Notes under the pieces: generated by a model | What the model was told of the DNA's origin: nothing | The model's input: the letters and a program-made list of their open reading frames with translations, nothing else | Databases searched by the model: none | Program-made: the position numbers and the translations under genes | Part shown: piece after piece, positions 7,677-16,867 of the stretch | How the letters are laid out: each line of letters starts with the position of its first letter | Position numbering within the stretch: position 1 is the stretch's first letter | NCBI GenBank assembly: GCA_012032285.1 | Contig: JAAURJ010000010.1 | Coordinates: 1 to 64,000 of the forward strand | DNA from: Sphingomonadales bacterium | Lineage (GTDB): Bacteria > Pseudomonadota > Alphaproteobacteria > Sphingomonadales > Sphingomonadaceae | DNA: 64,000 nucleotides | Direction of reading: 5' to 3'

Positions 7677-10600
7677 TTAATCTTTTTGGAGTTTGGTTAT
7701 GATCGCGGGGGCTTGGCGGCCTGGTATAAAAAGCCGGGTTTTGAAGCTTATGATTTCAGTGAAGCAGCCGATTGATTTATAATAGCTGAGCCGAAGTGGG
7801 TCATAGTCTTGGACTTCCAGCCTCTGCTCTTTGTTGACGATCTTGCATGTCAGCCTGTGTGTGTAGGATTCGTTCGGTCTAATCGCAATTGTTTGGCCGG
7901 CTTTTGCAAAGCTGATGATTTGCGCTGCGTTGTGGTTGGTTTCGACTTCGATGTTAAATGTACTGCATAGTTTACGCATCATGGCGGGATGGACAGTTCT
8001 TCCCAAGAGGGATTTTCCTGTTTGGTCAATGATCCGCTGGACCTTGCTATACTCTTGGTCAAGATGGTTCCAGATTGGCAGCAATTGTCCAGTGACGATA
8101 AAGATTTGCTCTTGCGTAATGATATCTTTCAGCTTGCGTTCTTTTGCAGTCCATAGCGCTTTGAGATGTTCTAGGTCGGCCAGTTCCCAGCTCGATTCAG
8201 CTAACTCGGCTTTTGTCATTAGGCTTTTGCCGCCTGGTCTGGTGATTATGTAGGTTTCAATGACGTCGCCTTCGTCTGTCATTTGGGTGTGATAGGGGAT
8301 GCAAATGCCTGGATTTCCGGATTTGGTGTTGAATAGCAGTTTGGCGCGGCTGTTTTTTGCAATTCTCAAAGCTTGTGCTAGGGTGGTCACAGGTTTTCTA
8401 TATTTGAGGTCAAGAGTTAGTAATTCGGTTGTTGCTTTGGAGCGCGGGTCGGTTCTGAGGATTTTGCAGTCAGTGACCTTGATTTCTTCGACCTTGAAGG
8501 TTTCAAGCCCGATATCAAGTGTGCCTGCTTTGCGTGCATCTTCTACACGGATTTCTATCATCGACATAAATTCATCGAATATGGCATTTTGTGTTTCAAT
8601 CTTCATGGCCAATATCCGGTTCAAATAGCGCTGGATTGTTGGATAGATTATATCGCCTGTTTCTCTGTCGATCAGTTTGAGGCCGGTTTGTTCTTCAAAC
8701 ATTGCCAATGTGGTGCTTTTCAGCTTGTTTTTGGTGAGAAGGTTGATCCAGGCAACAAGTGCATCTTTTGCATATTGGCTTTCCAGATTGTCCGCTGGAT
8801 TAAATAGGTTTTGCCCTCCGGTTTGTCGTTGGCCCTTGGTAAGCGCGCCTAAAGAGTCGAGCCTGCGGGCGATTGTTGAAATGAAGCGGCGCTCGCCTTT
8901 ACAATTGGTTGTGACAGGCCGAAAAATGGGTCCAGAAGCTTGGTGTGTGCGATTTGTGCGTCCAAGCCCCTGTATTGCTTTGTCTGCCCTCCAGCCCGGT
9001 TCGAGCAGGAAATGCTCGCGGCGCTCTTGGTTTTTGGCATTGAGACTGGCATGATAACTTCGGCCCGTGCCTCCTGCATCTGAAAATGCGAGTATTCTTT
9101 TTTCTCCATCCATAAATGCTTGGGCCTCTGCTATATTGCTTCTGGCAGATCGCGATTGGACAATTTGTTTGCCGGTTTGGTCAAACATAAGACGTCGGGT
9201 TCGCCCTGTTACTTCAGCTACATTTTCCTGCCCGAAATGGTTGATTAGGCTATCGAGTGCAGATGAGCAGTTGGGTAGTGCGCAGATTTGTTCCAGCAGG
9301 TTTTCGCGGGCTTCCAATGCTGCAGCTGATTGGATCGGGCAGCCATTGTTATCCAGCATCGGCTCCGAGCGTTCTTTGCCTTCATCGTCTACATAGATGC
9401 GCATTTGCGTTGTTGGGAAAGCGTTTTTCAGATAGTCGATTATATATTCGGTTGGTGACAGCTCGACGTCGAGGTCGGCTTTTTCCTGTTCGTCCATATC
9501 TGACAGTTTGCGCCCAAGCATCGCTTCGGCGGTTGTGACCAGCTGCACCACGCAGCTTCGGCCTTCTTCGAGTGAAATTTCGATTGCTAAAATGAGTGCA
9601 GGCATTTTCATTGCAAGCAGTGTTTGATTAAAGAATCTCTGCTTGCTGCTCTCGAAACGCGATCTGGCTGTTGATAATGCTCTGCTATTAAGCGTGGCGC
9701 CGGTCGCTGCGCATATGATATTGTTTAGTTGGAGCGTTTTCTCAAAATTGCGGTGGATAATGGACCAGGCGTCGGCATAGATATTGAATATAGCGATTTG
9801 TTCATCGGTGAGTTCGTGCTCAAGTATGTCATATTCTACGCCCTCAAAACTGAGTGAGCGTGCAACATATAGCCCTTGAGCCTTTAGCTCGCGTGCAACG
9901 ATTTCCATGGCTGCAATGCCGCCTTGTTTGATTTCAGAAATGAATCCGGCTTGGTTTGAAAAGGCCGTGTCTTTGCCCCACAAGCCTAGCCTGCTTGCGT
10001 ATGCGATATTTTCAATTTCCGAGGCGCCTGTGGCGCTGGAATAGATCACTCGTGCGTTCGGAAGAGCATTTTGGAGCCTCACTCCGGTTAAGCCTTGGAG
10101 AGATGCTGATTTAGCCCCAAATTCGTTTTTCGAGCCTGCTGCACCGCCCAAAGCATGTGATTCATCGAATATCAAAGCGCCGTTGAAATTGTCGCCTGCC
10201 CATTGGGCAACCTGATGGAGCCTGCTTCCTGCATCAGTTGAGTTGCGGATTGTCGCATACGTAGTGAATAATATGCCCTCTTTCATGTCGATAGGCCGTC
10301 CACTTTTCCAGCTGCTCAAAGGCTGTATGTCGAGTGCAATATTTCCAAGGGCTTTCCAGTCTCGCCGGGCATCTTCAATCAGCGCTGAGCTCTCGCTGAT
10401 CCAGATATGTTGCCTGTCTCCCTTGAGCCAGCGATCCATTATTATGGCTGCGATTTGGCGGCCTTTGCCTGCACCTGTTCCGTCACCTAGGAAAAAACCT
10501 TGGCGGTACGCGCGTCCTTGATCGGATTCGGAGAGTCGGAGAAGATCTTCGTCTGTTATGAATTTACCTGGTAGATATTGTTCTGTTGCTTCTCCGGCAT

Positions 10601-11876
10601 AAATGATCGTCTCCAGTTGTGCTTCGCTCAATATCCCTTCTGTTATAAGTTTGCGAGGCAGCGTTGGTTTGTAAGTTGGTTTAGGCGACTTGATTGATCC
10701 CATCGCTGCTGACTCAACAAGTTTGGAAGGATGAGGCTTTGCGCTCGGAATATCTATCGTGCTGGGCTGATATGCGAGATATTGGCCGATAATTGCTGGT
10801 GGAGATTTTTGGTCTGATATTGTGTATGGCAGTTCTTCAAATTGGTTCTCTGGAATCTTCAGAGTTGGTTTCTGCCTTGGCTCTGCGGGCTTGAAAGCTG
10901 AGAACAGATTTTGGCGATGGGCTTTGATCGGTTTTGCGTCTGGTTTTACTTTTCTGATAAGTGAGCTGGAGGATTGGAGCACATCTTGAAGATTGCCAGC
11001 AAGGCGAATTGGCGCAGAATTGGTTTTTCCCTCGTCAAGAACAGCGATTTTGATGTCGATTTGTGTTCCATGTTTTTTGAACGCTTCAGCAATATCGTAG
11101 ATCGCCGTTAATGTTGCATTGCCGCACTGGTTTGAAAATTTGGCTATCTTTTGCTCGGTATTGCAGAATGACTCTGGCATAATTGCAACAATTCTGCCGT
11201 TTGGAGCAAGACAGTTTGCAGCGCTGAGCAGATGTTTAATTGCTGCGTTCGGATCCGGCTGCCCATTAGTTTTGGCAAATGGTGGGTTCATCAATATGAT
11301 GTCATATTTTTCTTCAACGAAAGCATGGATGCTAGAGCTATCTTGGCAAAGGTGGCGGGCTTTTGGGTGTGCGATTTTGAGCAGTTCGCATCGCATCGGA
11401 TCGATTTCGTTCAGGGTCAGTTTGTGACCTGCTGATTTTGGGAATGCGGCGAGCAATCCTGTGCCTGCATTTGGCTCCATAACAGTATCATCTGGCCGGG
11501 CTTGTGCTATCTTCCAGGCCAGATAGCTCACCGCAATTGGTGTTGAAAACTGCTGAAGTTTGATTTGCTCTTCTGACCGTGTGGTGTGCGTTGGTTGCAT
11601 GAGGTTTATGCTCAAAAGCATATCTATTGCATCACCTCCGGACGGCAGATTTATGGATTTCAGGGCCAGGATGTTTGCCAGCTCGAGCATTTCAAAGCTG
11701 TCTTTTTGGGTCCAGATTCCGCTTTCGTTTGTTGTTCCAAAGCTGGATCGCATTGCTTGATTGAGCGTATCTCGTGATATAGCTTCGCAGTTTACGATGA
11801 GTGCGGCGATTTTGTTCGCGGCAGCTTCAATATATCTTGATTTTTCAGCGGCACTTAATTTTTCGGTATTTAGCAT
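7677..11876 (-). CDS. DNA methyltransferase fused to strawberry-notch-type helicase, 1399 aa
   Basis: Two enzymatic modules in one chain. Residues 110-290 are a class I SAM-dependent N6-adenine methyltransferase: motif I VMEPNAGTGLLAAF near 135 and catalytic NPPF near 197. Residues 420-1010 are a superfamily 2 helicase of the strawberry-notch type: Walker A GDGTGAGKGRQ near 466, DESH near 572, and a C-terminal helicase domain with QGLGRTNRTHQ near 970. The last 350 residues are a conserved tail. This methylase-helicase architecture is known from conjugative elements and resembles P1 DarB, which protects incoming DNA from restriction; that role is inferred here. AAAGG precedes the ATG. Confidence 0.9.
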   Translation of the reverse strand: MLNTEKLSAAEKSRYIEAAANKIAALIVNCEAISRDTLNQAMRSSFGTTNESGIWTQKDSFEMLELANILALKSINLPSGGDAIDMLLSINLMQPTHTTRSEEQIKLQQFSTPIAVSYLAWKIAQARPDDTVMEPNAGTGLLAAFPKSAGHKLTLNEIDPMRCELLKIAHPKARHLCQDSSSIHAFVEEKYDIILMNPPFAKTNGQPDPNAAIKHLLSAANCLAPNGRIVAIMPESFCNTEQKIAKFSNQCGNATLTAIYDIAEAFKKHGTQIDIKIAVLDEGKTNSAPIRLAGNLQDVLQSSSSLIRKVKPDAKPIKAHRQNLFSAFKPAEPRQKPTLKIPENQFEELPYTISDQKSPPAIIGQYLAYQPSTIDIPSAKPHPSKLVESAAMGSIKSPKPTYKPTLPRKLITEGILSEAQLETIIYAGEATEQYLPGKFITDEDLLRLSESDQGRAYRQGFFLGDGTGAGKGRQIAAIIMDRWLKGDRQHIWISESSALIEDARRDWKALGNIALDIQPLSSWKSGRPIDMKEGILFTTYATIRNSTDAGSRLHQVAQWAGDNFNGALIFDESHALGGAAGSKNEFGAKSASLQGLTGVRLQNALPNARVIYSSATGASEIENIAYASRLGLWGKDTAFSNQAGFISEIKQGGIAAMEIVARELKAQGLYVARSLSFEGVEYDILEHELTDEQIAIFNIYADAWSIIHRNFEKTLQLNNIICAATGATLNSRALSTARSRFESSKQRFFNQTLLAMKMPALILAIEISLEEGRSCVVQLVTTAEAMLGRKLSDMDEQEKADLDVELSPTEYIIDYLKNAFPTTQMRIYVDDEGKERSEPMLDNNGCPIQSAAALEARENLLEQICALPNCSSALDSLINHFGQENVAEVTGRTRRLMFDQTGKQIVQSRSARSNIAEAQAFMDGEKRILAFSDAGGTGRSYHASLNAKNQERREHFLLEPGWRADKAIQGLGRTNRTHQASGPIFRPVTTNCKGERRFISTIARRLDSLGALTKGQRQTGGQNLFNPADNLESQYAKDALVAWINLLTKNKLKSTTLAMFEEQTGLKLIDRETGDIIYPTIQRYLNRILAMKIETQNAIFDEFMSMIEIRVEDARKAGTLDIGLETFKVEEIKVTDCKILRTDPRSKATTELLTLDLKYRKPVTTLAQALRIAKNSRAKLLFNTKSGNPGICIPYHTQMTDEGDVIETYIITRPGGKSLMTKAELAESSWELADLEHLKALWTAKERKLKDIITQEQIFIVTGQLLPIWNHLDQEYSKVQRIIDQTGKSLLGRTVHPAMMRKLCSTFNIEVETNHNAAQIISFAKAGQTIAIRPNESYTHRLTCKIVNKEQRLEVQDYDPLRLSYYKSIGCFTEIISFKTRLFIPGRQAPAIITKLQKD

Positions 11877-12058
11877 GGTCAGCCTTTCAGACAGATTAAA
11901 TCTGCAGGCCTTTTCCCCCTCCCCTTTTATGCTGCGATCTTGATCAGAAAATTTGTTGGAAAATATGTTATGATATTGTAATCATTCGCAGTGCGGTCAG
12001 CGACCTGTTGCTCGACTGCTAGATCACTAGCTGACCGCACATATTTCGTTTTAACTGC

Positions 12059-12450
12059 TCAGGATTGAACAGGTTTTACTGTTTGGAGTATGGTACTTTT
12101 TGTGGTGTTTTCTGCCGCTGGGGCTTTTTCATATATAATTTTTGCAATTTTATGTACCTGTTTACCGTCAGCTTTTAGTGACAGTTTGCCTAACAAATTT
12201 TCAATCTCGTTTGTGATTTTTTCGTAGGTAAGCCCCGGTTTTTCTTTCATTGGTTCGCGGCCCAGCACTATCCAATTTGGCAGCACGCAAAATTTTCTGT
12301 GTAGTTCTATGAGTATGTTAGCGGTTGGTTTTGTTTGGTTTTTTCCCAGTTAATCAGCGCCCGCTTTGATATTTGCAGTTCTTTGGCAAACTTTTCTTGG
12401 GACAAACGCTCGTTTTCACGGATAGTTTTTATCCGGTCACCAATCGACAT
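12059..12450 (-). pseudogene. XRE-family regulator interrupted by a -1 frameshift
   Basis: The first frame (ATG at 12450) encodes a clear XRE helix-turn-helix, IGDRIKTIRENERLSQEKFA through SKRALINWEK, then runs into a stop at 12307. The next frame, entered by restoring one A to the six-A run at 12339-12344 (seen as T on the plus strand), continues NQTKPTANILIELHRKF and VLPNWIVLGREPM, which is the usual XRE continuation, down to 12059. The joined product would have 130 residues. Either one base is missing in the sequence or the gene is broken. No strong ribosome site is seen. It sits between the CsgG-like gene and the methylase-helicase. Confidence 0.75.
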
Positions 12451-12478
12451 ATCGATATTTTTTTGAGGTAATTTTCTT

Positions 12479-13312
12479 TCATTGTGGCGCTTCTTGGCTG
12501 TTCGTATTTTTCTCAATGTTTGCCGTCGTGTTGTACTGTGGAATAACAGCAGCGGTCTGTGCTGGTTTTAATGTCACGCGCGCATTGGTTACAAGTTTGC
12601 GGTAGGCATCAAGCATTGCATAGGAGCTGACCTTTCCAATATCTGTATTCGCAAAACTTCCGCCCAGCGCCCCTACACCTAAATCGAGTAGTAATCCCCC
12701 TCCGATAATCGAAACGTCTTTATGCCTTGCTGAACCTGTGGAGACAATTTCTTGTATTCCTGTCTTTGCATTTACGACACTGAGCAGCACCTGGCTTTCC
12801 AATGTTTTGGTTTTTAAACCAACGGCCGAGCCGAACAAGCCCCCTATTCCGCCGCCACCTTCGCGTGATTTAGCGTCTGAATATAAGATCTGGTAAGTCA
12901 GTATGTAGTCGACAGCTGTTATTTCTTTACCTGTGTTTCCTGTTCGTTCATTTTCTTTTTGGATAGCCTCAAATGCTGCTGATCGATCTGCGATTTGGAA
13001 GCACCGGGATTTTGCTGCAAAAAGCTTCAGTAATGGGCCGGGGTCAACTTTGTCGGGACCGCCTTTTTTATTTTGTTCTGCGAGGCGGGCAAGTGCTGCG
13101 AATTGAGGCGGGAGCTGGTCGGTTGGATCATCGGTTTTTTGTTCCACTAGTTGGACAATTCCGATGGGTTTATCGCACATTTCAAGCGCGGTGTTTTCGT
13201 CAATGCCGGTTCCGCCCTTGCCCGTCTTTTGAGCCGCTGCAGGAACTGCTGTCATTAAGGTGATAGTGCAGCTATAAAAAAATATTGTGTTTTTCAGCAT
13301 AGTTTTTTGCAT
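12479..13312 (-). CDS. CsgG/HfaB-like secreted protein
   Basis: A 277-residue protein with a classical Sec signal peptide (hydrophobic residues 7-23, cleavage near AAAQ) and a CsgG/HfaB-like body: IGIVQLVE, LLKLFAAKSRCFQIADR, then YILTYQILY and an extended glycine-rich stretch, then DARTG-like VNAKTGIQEIVSTGSA. CsgG proteins form outer-membrane secretion pores or peptidoglycan-linked complexes. No lipobox cysteine is seen at the cleavage site, unlike true CsgG, so it is probably periplasmic. It lies between the ParA partner and the XRE regulator on the same strand. Plasmid-borne copies are frequent in sphingomonads; the role is unknown. Confidence 0.78.
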   Translation of the reverse strand: MQKTMLKNTIFFYSCTITLMTAVPAAAQKTGKGGTGIDENTALEMCDKPIGIVQLVEQKTDDPTDQLPPQFAALARLAEQNKKGGPDKVDPGPLLKLFAAKSRCFQIADRSAAFEAIQKENERTGNTGKEITAVDYILTYQILYSDAKSREGGGGIGGLFGSAVGLKTKTLESQVLLSVVNAKTGIQEIVSTGSARHKDVSIIGGGLLLDLGVGALGGSFANTDIGKVSSYAMLDAYRKLVTNARVTLKPAQTAAVIPQYNTTANIEKNTNSQEAPQ

Positions 13313-13354
13313 ATTGGCATTTCCTTTTTTACGGTGTGTTATTGTATAGCTGTT

Positions 13355-13666
13355 TTAAAGGCCATGTTCCCGCTTATATAGTGCCCATGCTTCTTCGATG
13401 AGAACGCCCTGCACTACACCTCGTCGGTTTTTTTCTTCTTTGATTTCGTCGGAAACATTTGGCAAAACTTTGGCGTGAACTTGGCCTGTTCTTGGACTTG
13501 GTTTGCGTCCTGGTGTTCCGCTGCTTTCGCGCGAATTGAAGCCTTTTTTCGCTGCCCGTTCTTCCATTTGGCTTAATTCTTTTTCGCTCTGAAGTTTTCG
13601 TGTTGATCTAAGTTTTTTAAGGTCAACTTGGAACGGTGTGACATTATCATTTTTGGGTTGGGTCAT
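13355..13666 (-). CDS. Small ParA partner protein
   Basis: A 103-residue basic protein overlapping the end of parA by 20 bases, as expected for a partition operon. The N-terminal half is Lys/Arg/Ser-rich and probably disordered. The C-terminal part (HAKVLPNVSDEIKEEKNRRG, then VVQGVLIEEAWALY) is consistent with a ribbon-helix-helix-like DNA-binding domain. By position and size it is the centromere-binding partner of ParA; this is inferred from context. Confidence 0.7.
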   Translation of the reverse strand: MTQPKNDNVTPFQVDLKKLRSTRKLQSEKELSQMEERAAKKGFNSRESSGTPGRKPSPRTGQVHAKVLPNVSDEIKEEKNRRGVVQGVLIEEAWALYKREHGL

Positions 13667-14330
13667 TGGTGTTGCCTTTCTCTAATCTGATCAATACTGT
13701 TTCAGCAAAGCGTTTCGCATTTGCTTTGGCTGCTTCCATATTACCTTGCGGCGGCATAGTGTATAAATTACCGCCGGTTGCAAATAGTGCAGAATAGGCA
13801 GATCGTAGCGCTAGTTTACATTCAATCACGTCGACGCCTTGTGATACGAGCGATTCGTGAATGCCTCTTTCTTGCATTGAAATAATAGTATTGCTCGTCA
13901 TGGTGAAGGCCACTGCCAATTGTATTTTTCTACCTAGAGCTTCTTCTTCTTCTTCGATTAAATTTATGATTTCTGCACCAATATCAGCGTCTAGGCTTGT
14001 TGGGCGCATTGGTGTTATAACAAGATCGGCTTGAGTTATTGCTCTGGACATTTTCCGCGAAGCTATTCCTTCTGGGTCTACTATCACGATTTTTCCGTCG
14101 CCTTCATGCTCTCGGATCATTTTAATGATATTCGATTCAGTGATATCCCCAATCACCTGTATGCCATTCGGCAGTTTTGCCGCGTTTGCCCATCGTGTGA
14201 CGGATAAGTTAGGGTCGGTGTCAAGGATTGTTACAGGAATATCTAGGAGCGCCATTTCTGTTGCAAGAATGACAGCGACTGTGCTTTTCCCGGTTCCACC
14301 TTTGGGCGACGCGATAACGATTGTGGGCAC
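13647..14330 (-). CDS. parA: ParA-family partition ATPase
   Basis: A 227-residue Walker-type ATPase: the deviant Walker A is SPKGGTGKST at residues 8-17, then the TILDTDPN motif and the VIVDPEGIASRKM motif. I chose the GTG at 14330 because an AAAGGAGG ribosome site ends four bases before it; an ATG further upstream (MYPVSK) lies among the upstream repeats. ParA moves plasmid copies apart with a centromere-binding partner, here probably the gene at 13355-13666. The repeat array just upstream is the likely operator and centromere. Confidence 0.9.
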   Translation of the reverse strand: MPTIVIASPKGGTGKSTVAVILATEMALLDIPVTILDTDPNLSVTRWANAAKLPNGIQVIGDITESNIIKMIREHEGDGKIVIVDPEGIASRKMSRAITQADLVITPMRPTSLDADIGAEIINLIEEEEEALGRKIQLAVAFTMTSNTIISMQERGIHESLVSQGVDVIECKLALRSAYSALFATGGNLYTMPPQGNMEAAKANAKRFAETVLIRLEKGNTNDPTQK

Positions 14331-14344
14331 TTGACCTCCTTTAT

Positions 14345-14541
14345 ATCTGATTAGTTTAGATACCGGATACATATGCAAACCGGATATGCAAAGCAATCCG
14401 GTTTATTATTATATCGGATATTTTTTTTAATGGGATATCTAGGTTAATCCGGTATCTTTTTAAATCCGGTTTTACAGCTAATCTGGTTGTCACATAAATC
14501 GGATTTGCTTTCATATCCGGTATTTTGAACAATCTGGTAAT
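14345..14541. repeat. ATCCGGT-type repeat array upstream of parA
   Basis: About ten copies, in both orientations, of a seven- to eight-base motif ATCCGGT/ACCGGAT with one-base variants (ATCTGGT, ATCGGAT) are spread over roughly 200 bases, for example TACCGGATAC at 14361-14370 and AATCCGGTATC around 14456-14467. They sit between parA and the upstream gene on the same strand. An array like this is what a partition operator and centromere (parS-like) looks like. A replication iteron role is possible but repC is 2.7 kb away. Confidence 0.65.
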
Positions 14542-14549
14542 CTAATTTC

Positions 14550-15506
14550 TCAATCTGAGTGCCTTTTTATCTGATATGTGACATGGTATTTCAAATTTGA
14601 TCCAGCTCCACCGGCAACCAAACGTTTATTCTGAAGTGTGCTCATAAGTTTAAGAGCGCCAGGCTTGCTGATACTGAAAAGCCTAGAAATTTCATTGAGG
14701 TTCAATCCATCGAAAGCAGCTATATAGAGAGCCGCGTCGGTGAATTTCGAATTTCTGCGTTGCGCTGGGTAAAGCGAGTACGCTTTCCGTTCTAAATCAA
14801 TAATATAAAACATGGTTTCCGCCGTTGCGGCCGCAGATTTTTCTATGGAATTAATGATAAGGTCTGCCATCATGTCGGGGTGGCAATCTGCTCGGAACAT
14901 CTGGCGATTAAAGAGGGCAGGGAAGGGGACTGAGAGGACATCGAAGCCAAAGGCTTGGCTATTTGCCACTGACAATAGGTTGAGAGCCCAGCACGGCGAA
15001 TATGCCGTCGCCTGCAGGGTATCTGGATTCAAACTTTCGCTTATCCTGTTGGCTTTCACAGCAGTATAGATCGCAGCTGCAGGACCGGATTTGGTGCTAA
15101 TATTTTTAACCGTACGGCGGGTGTTTTGGAACTGAGTGTGGAGATTGTCTACTATCTGCAATGCGGCATCGGTTTCTTGTGCGATTGGTTCGCCGGATAT
15201 TTGTTGCACCAACTGAATGGCATTTGATATCCGGTTTTGCGCATTCTCATTTGCTTTTGCGAGTAAGGTAAGGAAAGCTATTCTTTCGGACATATTTTCT
15301 AAATGCGTCAGCTGTGTTTGATAATTCAAGCCTCGATCCTGACAATAGGATAACCATGCCTTTCTTATAGCAAAGATCGCCATAAGATCATAAATATCAT
15401 CTCTAAATAGGGCAGGGTGGTCTGAAATCAGTCGGTTGACCGTCGCGATTTCGACAAGATACCGATTGATTTTCAGGCTCACGTGATTTGGTATTTCAAT
15501 CATCAT
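14550..15506 (-). CDS. Hypothetical protein with C-terminal helix-turn-helix, 318 aa
   Basis: An intact 318-residue frame starting with a double ATG. The last 60 residues form an apparent winged helix: DAALYIAAFDGLNLNEISRL, then SISKPGALKLMSTLQNKRLV, then a beta hairpin. The N-terminal 250 residues are helical with no recognised domain. It lies between parA and the divergent recombinase gene. A DNA-binding role is likely; the target is unknown. Confidence 0.72.
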   Translation of the reverse strand: MMIEIPNHVSLKINRYLVEIATVNRLISDHPALFRDDIYDLMAIFAIRKAWLSYCQDRGLNYQTQLTHLENMSERIAFLTLLAKANENAQNRISNAIQLVQQISGEPIAQETDAALQIVDNLHTQFQNTRRTVKNISTKSGPAAAIYTAVKANRISESLNPDTLQATAYSPCWALNLLSVANSQAFGFDVLSVPFPALFNRQMFRADCHPDMMADLIINSIEKSAAATAETMFYIIDLERKAYSLYPAQRRNSKFTDAALYIAAFDGLNLNEISRLFSISKPGALKLMSTLQNKRLVAGGAGSNLKYHVTYQIKRHSD

Positions 15507-15546
15507 TTTCGTTTATAGCGGGCATCAAAAACTGGCAATTAATATT

Positions 15547-15567
15547 AACCTAAAACTCGTTTAGGTT
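15547..15567. repeat. Perfect inverted repeat between recombinase and its divergent neighbour
   Basis: AACCTAAA (15547-15554), a five-base spacer, then TTTAGGTT (15560-15567). It sits about 150 bases upstream of the recombinase start and 40 bases from the divergent start. It could be an operator for one of the two genes or a recombinase core site. No second copy was seen in the window. Confidence 0.4.
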
Positions 15568-15714
15568 GGTGCCAATTTATTTGCACTATTGATAATTGCA
15601 GGTTATCGCTATATCAAAAATGATATCCGTTTATTGCGAATCGTTCGCAATTACTTTCACTTTTGGCTCAAATTCGAGCTTCATCTGTTTACGTGCTTGT
15701 CATTTTGAAAGGAA

Positions 15715-16839
15715 ATGTGGGTGTCGAAGTCAGTTATCTTGCCGGAGACACTTGAGGTCATCGATAAACTGTACGGGTTGAATCCTCGTATCGGCGCTGT
15801 TGATGATGTATTGCTTGATGCTGTGTTTCGGGCTTGGTCCGAGAATACTCGCCGGGCGTTTCGATCTGATATTACGCTTTGGCTGCGCTGGTGTCATTTC
15901 AGAAGGATATTTCCGCCGCAGGCTTCGTCAGCTGACGTTGCACGTTGGATAGGCGAATTGGCTGAAGGGAAGGGTGTTTATGATCGCAGCCGCGCTCCTG
16001 CAACGATAAAGCGCTATTTGGTTCATGTCGGCCGTGCATACCGTTTGGCAAAGTTAAGCGACCCTACTTCAGATGATTTAGTGTTGTATGAAATGAGGGC
16101 GGCATTCAAAAAGCTTGGTAAGGGGCAGAAACAAGCTCAAGGATTGCGATATAAAGGCGATATTTCTGACTTCGATAGCCCTGCAGCTCCTCTGTCTCTG
16201 GTAACGCTCTTGAAGGCGTGTAAGCGCGGGATAGGACGTCTTGATGCTTTGGCGCTGCGCGATATAGCATTATTGCGAACTGCATATGATACTGGTTTAC
16301 GACGCGCTGAGCTGGTGCGAATCGAGGTGGTACATATTGACGGTCCTGATGACAACGGTGCTGGGCGGCTCTTTATCCCAAACAGCAAAACTGACCAGAT
16401 GGGGGAGGGGGCTTACGCCTATCTTTCTTCTTCAACAATGCAGGCGCTAGGCGATTGGTTTTTGGCTGCTGGTCGTAAGAGAGGGCCGGTATTTTCACGC
16501 ATTAGAACCTATTCCGATGGGTCTGTTTCTGAAATCTGTGAAGAAGCACTTCATCCGCAATCTATAAGCCTCATATATAAAAGGCTTGTTCGCCGGGCGC
16601 ATGAAATGGGATTTTTGGGCGATATGCCGCTTTCACGACTAGAAAAGCTGGTGGCTGACATTTCAAGCCATTCTATTCGGGTGGGTGTTGCTCAGGATTG
16701 TTTGGCAGCGGGCGAAGATATCGGTGCGATTATGCAGTCGTACCGCTGGAAAGATCCCCGGACTGTTTTGCGGTATGGTGCAAAATTGTGTACGCGCAGC
16801 GGAGCAAGTGCCCGCATGGCTAAGCGGCTTGAAATTTAA
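15715..16839 (+). CDS. Tyrosine recombinase / integrase
   Basis: A 374-residue protein with a SAM-like N-terminal DNA-binding domain (residues 30-130) and a catalytic domain. The visible catalytic residues are Arg in TGLRRAEL near 193, His-x-x-Arg in HSIRVG near 320, and Tyr in VLRYGAKL near 353; an Arg/Trp is seen in YRWKDPRTVLRY. The chosen ATG at 15715 has little spacing after the GAAAGGAA ribosome site; a GTG at 15721 would fit better, so the start is uncertain by two codons. It may resolve plasmid multimers or mediate integration. The call is secure, the role is not. Confidence 0.9.
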   Translation: MWVSKSVILPETLEVIDKLYGLNPRIGAVDDVLLDAVFRAWSENTRRAFRSDITLWLRWCHFRRIFPPQASSADVARWIGELAEGKGVYDRSRAPATIKRYLVHVGRAYRLAKLSDPTSDDLVLYEMRAAFKKLGKGQKQAQGLRYKGDISDFDSPAAPLSLVTLLKACKRGIGRLDALALRDIALLRTAYDTGLRRAELVRIEVVHIDGPDDNGAGRLFIPNSKTDQMGEGAYAYLSSSTMQALGDWFLAAGRKRGPVFSRIRTYSDGSVSEICEEALHPQSISLIYKRLVRRAHEMGFLGDMPLSRLEKLVADISSHSIRVGVAQDCLAAGEDIGAIMQSYRWKDPRTVLRYGAKLCTRSGASARMAKRLEI

Positions 16840-16867
16840 GTTTAGCATATCTGTAAGGTGGTTTTGC

